64,000 nt of DNA from NCBI RefSeq assembly GCF_001078055.1, contig NZ_CP010777.1, positions 4,183,001-4,247,000 on the forward strand. Reading direction: 5' to 3'. The translations under genes were made by a program, and so were the position numbers. Position 1 is the stretch's first letter. Each line of letters opens with the position of its first letter. This DNA comes from Rufibacter radiotolerans (GTDB lineage Bacteria > Bacteroidota > Bacteroidia > Cytophagales > Hymenobacteraceae). The notes under the pieces were generated by a model that searched no databases, had not been told where the DNA came from, and was given only the letters and a program-made list of their open reading frames with translations. Shown one piece after another: positions 34,025-40,325 of the stretch.

Positions 34025-34978
34025 TTATGCTGGCGTTTCGCCTGCCACTCCGTGTTCATAAGGCTTTCCAATGAGGCGAACCTCCAGGGCTTTGCTCACG
34101 CCTTTAAGGTTCAGGAGGGCGGCGTCTGGGGCGTAGGGCGGGTTCCGTAGCAGGCCGTAAGCCCTTTCAGAAATGATAAAGCTGTTGTTTAGTTCTTTGG
34201 TAGCGGCCTGCAGCCGGGCGGCCACGTTCACAGGATAGCCCATAACGGTGAGGTTGTTGTTTAGGCCAATGCCTACGTTGCCATAGATTACTTTGCCCAC
34301 GTGCACGCCAATGCCCACTTCAAAGGCATGGTGGAAGTAAGGCCGCATGTACGTGTTGTTGAAGATTTTAATATCCTCCAGAATCTTGATGCCCGCCAGC
34401 ACGGCGGCCTCGGTGGCTTTCCTGATTTTGGAGTCTAACCCGAAAACGGCATACAGGCCGTCGCCGGCGGTGTCAATGATCTGCCCGCCGTAGTGGTCTA
34501 TGGCATTGCGCACCAAGGTAAAGATGCGACGCATGATATGGATCACGTCAAAAGGCAGATGTGACTCAATAAACGGGGTAAAGTTACGGATATCAATGAA
34601 GAACAGAGCCAGCTTGCGGCGCACGCCCATGACCTCGGTGAGGCTGCTTTCCTCGGCGCCGTTGATGAAGATGTAGCGGTCGGTGTCATCTTTGATGAGG
34701 CGTTGCACCTGCACCCCTTCGCCGGTCACAAAAGACTGGCAGGCCAGCCGCACATTATCCGGAAATTTGCGGACGGTTTTGATGGTTTTCTCATAGCTAG
34801 ACAAGGGCGAGAGATGCTCCTTGCCGTGCAACACCAATACCCGGCAGGTAGTGCACTGGCCCTTTCCGCCGCAGGCATGGTAATGCGGAATGCCCGCCGC
34901 CAAAGAAGCGTCCAGCACGGTTTGCCCCGCCCTTACCGGAATCACTTTTTCACCTTTGAAATCAATATGGAAAGTCAT
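34025..34978 (-). CDS. 2Fe-2S ferredoxin fused to a class III nucleotidyl cyclase
   Basis: A 317-residue cytoplasmic fusion. Residues 1-90 form a 2Fe-2S ferredoxin with Cys36, Cys42, Cys45 (CGGKGQCTTC) and Cys80 (RLAC). Residues 120-300 form a class III cyclase: metal aspartates are at Asp129 (FFIDIRNFTPF) and Asp173 (TAGDGLYAVFG), and the transition-state pair is Asn251/Arg255 (VNVAARL). The base-selecting positions depart from standard adenylyl cyclases: Lys is replaced by Asp169 and Asp by Tyr248. The protein could make a cyclic nucleotide under redox or oxygen control; substrate and activity are uncertain. It is transcribed alone or with the GNAT gene upstream. Confidence 0.88.
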   Translation of the reverse strand: MTFHIDFKGEKVIPVRAGQTVLDASLAAGIPHYHACGGKGQCTTCRVLVLHGKEHLSPLSSYEKTIKTVRKFPDNVRLACQSFVTGEGVQVQRLIKDDTDRYIFINGAEESSLTEVMGVRRKLALFFIDIRNFTPFIESHLPFDVIHIMRRIFTLVRNAIDHYGGQIIDTAGDGLYAVFGLDSKIRKATEAAVLAGIKILEDIKIFNNTYMRPYFHHAFEVGIGVHVGKVIYGNVGIGLNNNLTVMGYPVNVAARLQAATKELNNSFIISERAYGLLRNPPYAPDAALLNLKGVSKALEVRLIGKPYEHGVAGETPA

Positions 34979-35040
34979 AGGCAGGGCTGGGTAAACTTGT
35001 GATAGAGGCGTAGAGGTTCTGCTTTTCTTATACGGGTTCT

Positions 35041-35325
35041 TCAGCTTTTTTCTTTGACCAGGTATTGGTACTCGGGGTGCTTTTTAAGGTACGCTTTCAT
35101 GAAAGGGCATAGCGGGACTAGCTTCAGGTTTTCCAGGGCGATATGCTCCAGCACGTGTTTGATCATAGCGCTGCCAACGCCCCGGCCCTCTAGTTCAGGC
35201 GGCACCTCGGTGTGCAGCACCGTGATCACGCCCGGCCGCAATTTGTAGGTGATAAACGCGGTATGGCCCTCCAGGGTGGTTTCAAAGCGGTGGGCGGCGG
35301 TGTTGTCTTTTAGGTCAAGTTCCAT
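35041..35325 (-). CDS. GNAT-type N-acetyltransferase, short YjdJ-like form
   Basis: A 94-residue protein matching the compact GCN5-like acetyltransferases. TVLHTEVPPELEGRGVGSAMIKHVLEHI holds the acetyl-CoA loop EGRGVGSAM (around residues 46-54), and LKLVPLCPFMKAYLKKHPEYQ is the family's conserved end. The acceptor substrate is unknown. It lies between the dioxygenase gene's terminator and the ferredoxin-cyclase gene on the minus strand. The length is normal for this type. Confidence 0.87.
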   Translation of the reverse strand: MELDLKDNTAAHRFETTLEGHTAFITYKLRPGVITVLHTEVPPELEGRGVGSAMIKHVLEHIALENLKLVPLCPFMKAYLKKHPEYQYLVKEKS

Positions 35326-35357
35326 GGCAACGGTTTTAAACGGACAGCAAAAGACAA

Positions 35358-35387
35358 AGGCCAGGAAGAAACGGTTTCCTCCTGGCC
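35358..35387 (-). terminator. Hairpin after the dioxygenase gene
   Basis: GGCCAGGAAGAAAC and GTTTCCTCCTGGCC pair with one G-T; on the minus strand TTTGTCTTTT follows. It probably ends the dioxygenase/pirin transcript. Confidence 0.6.
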
Positions 35388-35400
35388 CTGTCTGGGTGTC

Positions 35401-36336
35401 TTAGTCTAAGCTAGGCAAAACGGCCTCAATCTTGGCCCGGCTGGCCTCATACTGCGGCGGCAACAGCAGGCTGGAACCCAGCTTGTCCCATTCCTCGTCA
35501 ATACCGAAGCCCGGGTTGTCGGTGGCTATCTCAAATAGCACCCCGCCCGGCTCCCGGAAGTACAGGGAATAGAAGTAGTTGCGGTCAATCTTCTCGGTGA
35601 TGTTGTGGCCAGCGGCGGCTACTTTCTTTCTAAACTCCATGAGGGTGGCCTCGTCCTTCACCCTGAACGCGATGTGGTGGTTGGTGCCGGCCCCGCCAAT
35701 GCCGCGGGCCTCATTGGGCAGTTCCACCAGGTCAATGATGGCCGCGTGGGCTACCGCATCTGTTATATACCGGTAGCGGTTGCCGCTTTTCTCCAGCAGG
35801 GTGTAGCCAAAGATATCGGTTAAGATAGCCGCGGTTGCCTTGATATCTTTCAGGGTAAGGGCCACGCTGTGAAAACCTCTGGTGGCCACGTCGGCGCTCA
35901 CTTCTTGGGTGGTCCAGGGCGTGCGGTTATCTGGGTTCCTGGGGATGACTAGCTCCAGTTTCAGGCCGTCTGGGTCCAGAAAAGCCAGGTACTTCTCCCC
36001 GAACTTCTCAGAGGGTTTGTTGTAGAGGACGTTGTGGGCCTCAAAGCGCTTCATCCAGAAATCAAAGCTGCCTTCGGGCACCGCGTAGCCAATGCTGGTG
36101 GCCATGCCGGTACCGGAGCTTCCGCGGCGGGCGCCCTCGTAAGGGAAGAAGGTGAGCACGGTGCCAGCGCTGCCTTTTTCATCTCCGTAGTAGAGATGGT
36201 AGGTGCCGGGGTCATCAAAATTGACGGTTTTCTTGAGCAGGCGAAGGCCCAGGGTTTTGGTGTAAAAATCAAGGTTCTTCTTGGCGCTGCCGGCAATGGC
36301 CGTGATATGGTGCAGGCCTAAAATTCTGTTTTCCAT
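35401..36336 (-). CDS. Ring-cleaving dioxygenase, glyoxalase-fold (MhqO-like)
   Basis: A 311-residue enzyme with two vicinal-oxygen-chelate halves. LGLHHITAIAGSAKKNLDFY starts the first and RGFHSVALTLKDIKATAAIL the second; metal ligands include the His of LHHITAI and acids near GGVLFEIATDNPG. Similar proteins (MhqO, MhqA) destroy quinones and hydroquinones under electrophile stress. Its neighbours in the run are a pirin (12 bp upstream) and a YceI gene, a combination that fits quinone detoxification. The exact aromatic substrate is not known. Confidence 0.88.
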   Translation of the reverse strand: MENRILGLHHITAIAGSAKKNLDFYTKTLGLRLLKKTVNFDDPGTYHLYYGDEKGSAGTVLTFFPYEGARRGSSGTGMATSIGYAVPEGSFDFWMKRFEAHNVLYNKPSEKFGEKYLAFLDPDGLKLELVIPRNPDNRTPWTTQEVSADVATRGFHSVALTLKDIKATAAILTDIFGYTLLEKSGNRYRYITDAVAHAAIIDLVELPNEARGIGGAGTNHHIAFRVKDEATLMEFRKKVAAAGHNITEKIDRNYFYSLYFREPGGVLFEIATDNPGFGIDEEWDKLGSSLLLPPQYEASRAKIEAVLPSLD

Positions 36337-36348
36337 GACGGTTGGTTC

Positions 36349-37059
36349 TTAGTGGTTAATGGGTGTTTCTATGAGCAGAAACCTGCTCTCCTGGGGAAAG
36401 GTGAATTCTAGTTGCGCGGTGTCCCAAAGACCCAGGGCCTCGCGGTCTGCCAGCGGTTGCCCGTTCACCTCCAGCGTACCGCTGATGTTGAAGAGAAACA
36501 CGGCTTTGTTCACCGGGTTAAAAGTATACCTCAAGGTCTGGCCGGCCTCAAAATACCCCAGCGCCAGCTTGGCGTTCTGGTTAATCCAGCAGTGGCCCTG
36601 CCCTTCCTCGTTGCTCACAATGGTCACCAGCTGGTTTACGCGCTTTTCCTCCGGGAAATGACGGCGCTGGTAACGGGGCGTAATGTTCTGCAGCTTGGGT
36701 TCTATCCAGATCTGCAGGAAATTCACCTGGTCCTGGCCCACGTTGTGCTCTTCATGGCGCAGGCCGCTGCCCGCGCTCATGATCTGCACCCAGTCTTTGT
36801 GCACCACCTCTTTATACCCCAATGAATCTATGTGGTTCATGGAGCCGGCCAGCATCACAGAGATAATCTCCATGTTGGCGTGGGCATGCAGGCCAAAGCC
36901 GTTTTGGGGCTGCACGAAATCATCATTGACCACCCGCAGCAACCCAAAGCCAGCCCTGACCGGGTTATAGTGACCGGAGAAGCTGAAGACGAAATTGCTC
37001 TTTAGCCAACCTATGTCTTTCACGCCCCTTTCACTAAGGCCAAATCTCTCTGATGTCAT
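36349..37059 (-). CDS. Pirin family protein
   Basis: A 236-residue bicupin. The N-terminal cupin has the metal ligands in FGLHAHANMEIISVML (His, His, then Glu) and GSGLRHEEHNVGQDQVNFLQ. The C-terminal cupin is the degenerate pirin type. Some bacterial pirins (YhhW, YhaK) break down quercetin or sense redox state, so a role near quinone metabolism fits the adjacent dioxygenase. The start MTSERFGL keeps the whole N-terminal domain. A palindromic repeat separates it from the YceI gene upstream. Confidence 0.92.
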   Translation of the reverse strand: MTSERFGLSERGVKDIGWLKSNFVFSFSGHYNPVRAGFGLLRVVNDDFVQPQNGFGLHAHANMEIISVMLAGSMNHIDSLGYKEVVHKDWVQIMSAGSGLRHEEHNVGQDQVNFLQIWIEPKLQNITPRYQRRHFPEEKRVNQLVTIVSNEEGQGHCWINQNAKLALGYFEAGQTLRYTFNPVNKAVFLFNISGTLEVNGQPLADREALGLWDTAQLEFTFPQESRFLLIETPINH

Positions 37060-37111
37060 GATCGTTTTTTTAAGGTAGGTACGGGCAGTAGCCAGGAAAA
37101 ATCTTGTTTCC

Positions 37112-37150
37112 CGTTTTAGGGCTGTTTTCTGAAAAACGGCCTTAAAACAG
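37112..37150. repeat. 38-bp palindrome family, copy 11
   Basis: CGTTTTAGGGCTGTTTTCTG and complementary arm, 8 bp past the YceI stop codon and upstream of the pirin gene. Confidence 0.85.
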
Positions 37151-37158
37151 GTTGGGCT

Positions 37159-37695
37159 TTAGTTTTGCTTTACCAGCTGGATTTCGGCATGCAGCTTTAT
37201 CTCATCGCTTACCACCACGCTGCCGGCCTCTGTAACGGCGTTCCAGGTAAGACCGAAGTCTTTGCGGCTGATCTTTCCGCTCACGGTAAAGCCGGCCTTG
37301 GTCTGACCGTACGGGTCTACCACAATGCCGCCAAACTCCACTTGTACGGTTACTGGCTTGGTCACGCCTTTAATGGTGAGGTCGCCGTGCAGTTGGTAAT
37401 TGTCGCCGCCCACGTGCTCGTACTTGCTGCCCACAAACGTTACCTCGCCGTGGTTCTCCGCGTCAAAGAAATCCGCCGATTTCAGGTGGGTGTCGCGCTG
37501 CACGTTGTTGGTGGTGATGGAGTGCACATCGGCGGAGAAGCGCACGCTGCTAGCATTGGTGAACTGCTCGTCCGGGGTCTCCGCTTCTACCTGGAAGCGT
37601 TGGAAATAGCCGGTCACGGTGGTGATCATTAAGTGTTTTACCTTGAACTGCACTTCTGAGTGCATGGGGTCAACGGTCCATTTTGTAGTTGCCAT
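37159..37695 (-). CDS. YceI family lipocalin-like protein
   Basis: A 178-residue beta-barrel protein starting MATTKWTVDPMHSEVQFKVK, with the conserved HSEVQFKVKHLMITTVTGYF and LHGDLTIKGVTKPVTVQVEF. YceI proteins bind isoprenoid chains such as ubiquinone or polyprenol. There is no signal peptide, so this is probably the cytoplasmic form. The start was chosen here because a longer frame would begin inside a palindromic operator-like region at 37752-37786. It is the first gene of the putative YceI/pirin/dioxygenase group. Confidence 0.9.
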   Translation of the reverse strand: MATTKWTVDPMHSEVQFKVKHLMITTVTGYFQRFQVEAETPDEQFTNASSVRFSADVHSITTNNVQRDTHLKSADFFDAENHGEVTFVGSKYEHVGGDNYQLHGDLTIKGVTKPVTVQVEFGGIVVDPYGQTKAGFTVSGKISRKDFGLTWNAVTEAGSVVVSDEIKLHAEIQLVKQN

Positions 37696-37751
37696 CTTTA
37701 TTAGATTTTTAGTTTTAACTTGTTTACGGGTTCCTTCTGCAGAACCATTGC

Positions 37752-37786
37752 ACAAATGTATGTACATTTGTTGTATATACATTTGT
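37752..37786 (-). promoter_or_regulatory. Palindromic operator overlapping the YceI promoter
   Basis: ACAAATGTA and TACATTTGT form a dyad (37752-37771) with a 2-bp spacer, and TACATTTGT recurs at 37778-37786. On the minus strand the left arm reads TACATTTG, an exact TAnnTTTG -7 box, so a bound regulator would block transcription. The size suits a MarR- or HxlR-type repressor; none is encoded in the window. Confidence 0.55.
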
Positions 37787-37888
37787 TGAGAAATAAAAGT
37801 TTCACCTTTTTATTTTTTTGGGTGCAAGGCTCATGTATCTGCGGACTGGAATGACCGGTTTATAGGAGAAAGGAAAACTTACCAAATG

Positions 37889-37926
37889 CGTTTTGAGGCT
37901 GTTTTCAGGAAACAGGGCCCAAAACG
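37889..37926. repeat. 38-bp palindrome family, copy 12
   Basis: CGTTTTGAGGCTGTTTTCAG and complementary arm, between the divergent YceI and hlyD genes, hence beyond neither gene's 3' end. Confidence 0.8.
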
Positions 37927-37955
37927 GAAACAGGTGGGTCGGCGGCTGCGCTGAC

Positions 37956-37997
37956 CTGTTCAGGCCCGGACAAAAAACTGTACGCCACCGGACACTT
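37956..37997 (+). promoter_or_regulatory. Bipartite operator-like site upstream of hlyD
   Basis: Read on the minus strand it holds GTCCGGTGGCGTAC and GTCCGGGCCTGAAC, 22 bp apart. It aligns without gaps to the site upstream of the response-regulator gene and sits 49 bp before the sigma-54-like promoter of hlyD. Confidence 0.65.
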
Positions 37998-38046
37998 AAT
38001 CCCAGGCCCATTACACAATACACTGTAATTCAACGTTTTACAATCC

Positions 38047-38062
38047 TGGCACAACAATTGGC
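38047..38062 (+). promoter_or_regulatory. Sigma-54-like promoter of the hlyD operon
   Basis: TGGCACAACAATTGGC matches the sigma-54 consensus TGGCACR-N4-TTGCW except for the last bases (GGC for GCW). It lies 27 bp before the start codon and 49 bp downstream of the shared operator. Confidence 0.6.
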
Positions 38063-38089
38063 GAAGATGAAGGCAAATTATACACTCCC

Positions 38090-39340
38090 ATGGACCGGAT
38101 CATTGAAAAGAAACGCTGGACGCTAAAGAAGCTCATCGGGTACGGGGCCGCAGTGGCGCTTTTGGCTTTGTTGGCCTACCTGCTGGCGTTCGGGGGTACC
38201 CGCTCTGAACTGAACGTGGAAGCCGACAAGATCACCCTGGCCACCGTGAGCCAAGGCACCTTCCAGGAGTTTATCCCGGTAGACGGCACGGTGCACCCCA
38301 TCAAGACCATCCTGATTCCGGCGGTGGAAGGCGGCACCGTGGACCAGAAGTACCTGGAGGGTGGTAAGCCCGTGAAACAGGGTGACCCCATCCTGAAACT
38401 GACCAACCACCGCCTGGTACTGGACTTCATGAACCAGGAAACACTCATGAACGACCTTATCAACAACCTGCAGAACTCTAAGCTGAGCCTGCAGCAGAAC
38501 AAATTCAACCTCCGGCGCAAGCTAGCCACCCTAGATGCTCAGGTAGACGCCGCCAAAGACATGTATGAACGTAACATCTCCCTCTATGAGGCCAAGGCGG
38601 TATCACAGCAGGAGTTCTTCAACTACCGCCGCGACTATGAGCGTCTGAAAGCCGAACGCGCCATTGAGCTGGAATCGCAGAAGTTTGAGGAGAGCAACGC
38701 GCGCCAGCAGATTGCGCAGCTGGAAACCACCATTGCCCGCACCAGCCGCAACCTGCGCATGATGGAAGACAACCTCAAAAATCTGTACATCAAAGCCCCC
38801 ATCTCGGGCCAGCTTTCCTCTATTCAGGTGGAGTTGGGCACGCCCGTGCAGCCGGGGCAGGTGATTGGGCAGATAGATGACCTAAGCGGGTTCAAAGTGA
38901 AAGCCGAGCTTGACCAGCATTACGTGAGCCGGGTGTTTGCCGGGCAACGCGGCAGCTTCACCTATAACGGAGAGACCTATCCGCTGGAGATTGCGCTGGT
39001 GTATTCTGAGGTGACCAACGGTAAGTTTCCGGTAGACATGGCTTTTGTAGGCAAGGTACCCCAAGGCATCCGGCGGGGCCAGACCCTGCAGATACGCCTC
39101 CAGCTCTCTGACCCGGCCCCGGCGGTCCTGCTGCCCAGGGGCGGCTTCTACCAAAGCACCGGCGGGGCCTGGGCCTACGTGCTGGACGAGACAGAAAACG
39201 TAGCCACCAAACGCCCCATTCGGCTGGGCCGCCAGAACCCCGAGTACTATGAAGTACTGGACGGCCTCAAGCCCGGTGAGCAGGTGATTGTGTCTTCTTA
39301 TGACAGTTTCAATGACAAGGAAAGACTGGAGCTGAAGTAA
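38090..39340 (+). CDS. HlyD-family periplasmic adaptor of an efflux system
   Basis: A 416-residue membrane-fusion protein that links an inner-membrane transporter to an outer-membrane channel. One N-terminal membrane helix (about residues 15-35) is followed by a lipoyl half-motif (FIPVDGTVHPIKTILIPAVE), a long coiled coil (about 110-235, rich in Gln/Leu/Lys) and a second lipoyl half (LYIKAPISGQLSSIQVELGT), then beta-barrel domains. It begins the operon whose next genes encode a MacB-like ATPase and permease. A sigma-54-like promoter and a response-regulator-type operator lie directly upstream. Confidence 0.93.
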   Translation: MDRIIEKKRWTLKKLIGYGAAVALLALLAYLLAFGGTRSELNVEADKITLATVSQGTFQEFIPVDGTVHPIKTILIPAVEGGTVDQKYLEGGKPVKQGDPILKLTNHRLVLDFMNQETLMNDLINNLQNSKLSLQQNKFNLRRKLATLDAQVDAAKDMYERNISLYEAKAVSQQEFFNYRRDYERLKAERAIELESQKFEESNARQQIAQLETTIARTSRNLRMMEDNLKNLYIKAPISGQLSSIQVELGTPVQPGQVIGQIDDLSGFKVKAELDQHYVSRVFAGQRGSFTYNGETYPLEIALVYSEVTNGKFPVDMAFVGKVPQGIRRGQTLQIRLQLSDPAPAVLLPRGGFYQSTGGAWAYVLDETENVATKRPIRLGRQNPEYYEVLDGLKPGEQVIVSSYDSFNDKERLELK

Positions 39341-39375
39341 GCTTTGATAGTTATGGGTTATGAGTTGATACACTC

Positions 39376-39493
39376 CCGCAAGTTTAGCGACAGCGTAACT
39401 TGTGGGTGCTTATAAAGTGAGTTTAAAAACTCACGTCAGTTGATAAACTGACAATAAAAAAAACCACAAGTTACGCTGTCGCTAAACTTGCGG
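39376..39493. repeat. Large nested inverted repeat inside the efflux operon
   Basis: Two perfect 30-bp arms (39376-39405 and 39464-39493; the first contains GCAAGTTTAGCGACAGCG) enclose 58 bp that themselves hold two hairpins, GTGAGTTT/AAACTCAC (39417-39434) and GTCAGTT/AACTGAC (39435-39452). The whole could fold as a three-way branched RNA or cruciform. A related element occurs near 62742. It carries no coding frame and resembles a MITE or REP-type element. Confidence 0.8.
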
Positions 39494-39540
39494 CAGGGAT
39501 AAAAACAGAGGAATAAAGGAAGGGAAATAAGTAAGCGTCA

Positions 39541-39573
39541 TCATCCCCCTACCCCCCTTCAAAGGGGACGAGA
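39541..39573. repeat. CCCCTACCCCCTTCAAA element, copy 2
   Basis: TCATCCCCCTACCCCCCTTC followed by AAAGGGGACGAG, between hlyD and the ATPase gene of the same operon. Confidence 0.75.
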
Positions 39574-39624
39574 AAGAAGACAAATTCAATCGTGTAACTT
39601 GATACACATTATGTGCTACTAACC

Positions 39625-40314
39625 ATGGTAAAGACAGTCAACCTTCAGAAAAAATATACCACCGATGAGGTGGAAACCACGGCACTGGTGAACGTGAACC
39701 TGCACGTGAAGCAGGGTGAGTTCCTGGCCATTATGGGTCCTTCGGGCTGCGGGAAATCTACGCTGCTCAACATCATCGGGCTCCTGGACAACCCTACCGG
39801 CGGCGACTTCTATTTTATGGGCCAGGAGATCTCCAAATTCAGTGAGCGGCAGCGGGCCAACCTGCGCAAAGAGCACCTGGGGTTTGTGTTCCAGAGCTTC
39901 AACCTCATTGATGAGCTCACGGTGTATGAAAACGTGGAACTGCCGCTTATTTACCTCAAGGTGGGCGCCGCGGATCGGAAGCAGCGCGTGGCGCAGGTGC
40001 TGGAGCAGATGCAGATTGCCCACCGCCGCAACCACTTCCCGCAGCAGCTTTCGGGGGGGCAGCAACAGCGGGTGGCCATTGCCCGGGCCGTAATTTCCAA
40101 ACCCCAACTCCTGCTGGCAGATGAGCCCACCGGTAACCTGGATTCGGCCCACGGCCAGGAGGTGATGCAGTTGCTGAGCACCCTCAATGAAGAAGGCACC
40201 ACCATTGTCATGGTCACCCACTCCCCCTCAGACGCTGACTACGCGCACCGCATTGTGAACCTGTTTGACGGGCAGATCATCTCTGAGAACGTGAAAGAGC
40301 TGGCCATTCTCTAA
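39625..40314 (+). CDS. MacB/LolD-type ABC transporter ATPase
   Basis: A 229-residue cytoplasmic ATPase powering the permease encoded 11 bp downstream. Walker A is GPSGCGKST, the Q-loop lies in GFVFQSFNLI, the signature is LSGGQQQR, Walker B is LLLADEPTGNLD and the H-loop lies in VMVTHS. The ATG at 39625 was chosen over the in-frame GTG at 39613 because family members start at this point (MVKTVNLQKKY). The operon suggests tripartite export of a peptide, drug or lipoprotein-like substrate, in the mode of MacAB. Confidence 0.95.
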   Translation: MVKTVNLQKKYTTDEVETTALVNVNLHVKQGEFLAIMGPSGCGKSTLLNIIGLLDNPTGGDFYFMGQEISKFSERQRANLRKEHLGFVFQSFNLIDELTVYENVELPLIYLKVGAADRKQRVAQVLEQMQIAHRRNHFPQQLSGGQQQRVAIARAVISKPQLLLADEPTGNLDSAHGQEVMQLLSTLNEEGTTIVMVTHSPSDADYAHRIVNLFDGQIISENVKELAIL

Positions 40315-40325
40315 CCCCTTCCGCT

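Larger units (their letters stand above)
37696..38089. other. Divergent regulatory region between YceI and hlyD genes
   Basis: About 390 bp packed with control elements: a palindromic operator over the YceI promoter (37752-37786), a palindromic repeat (37889-37926), the shared bipartite operator (37956-37997) and a sigma-54-like promoter (38047-38062) before hlyD. No extra gene was found. Confidence 0.6.

Noticed and set aside
39376..39493. CRISPR-like array
   Set aside because: The repeats here are inverted arms around hairpins, not regularly spaced direct repeats, and no cas gene is present.
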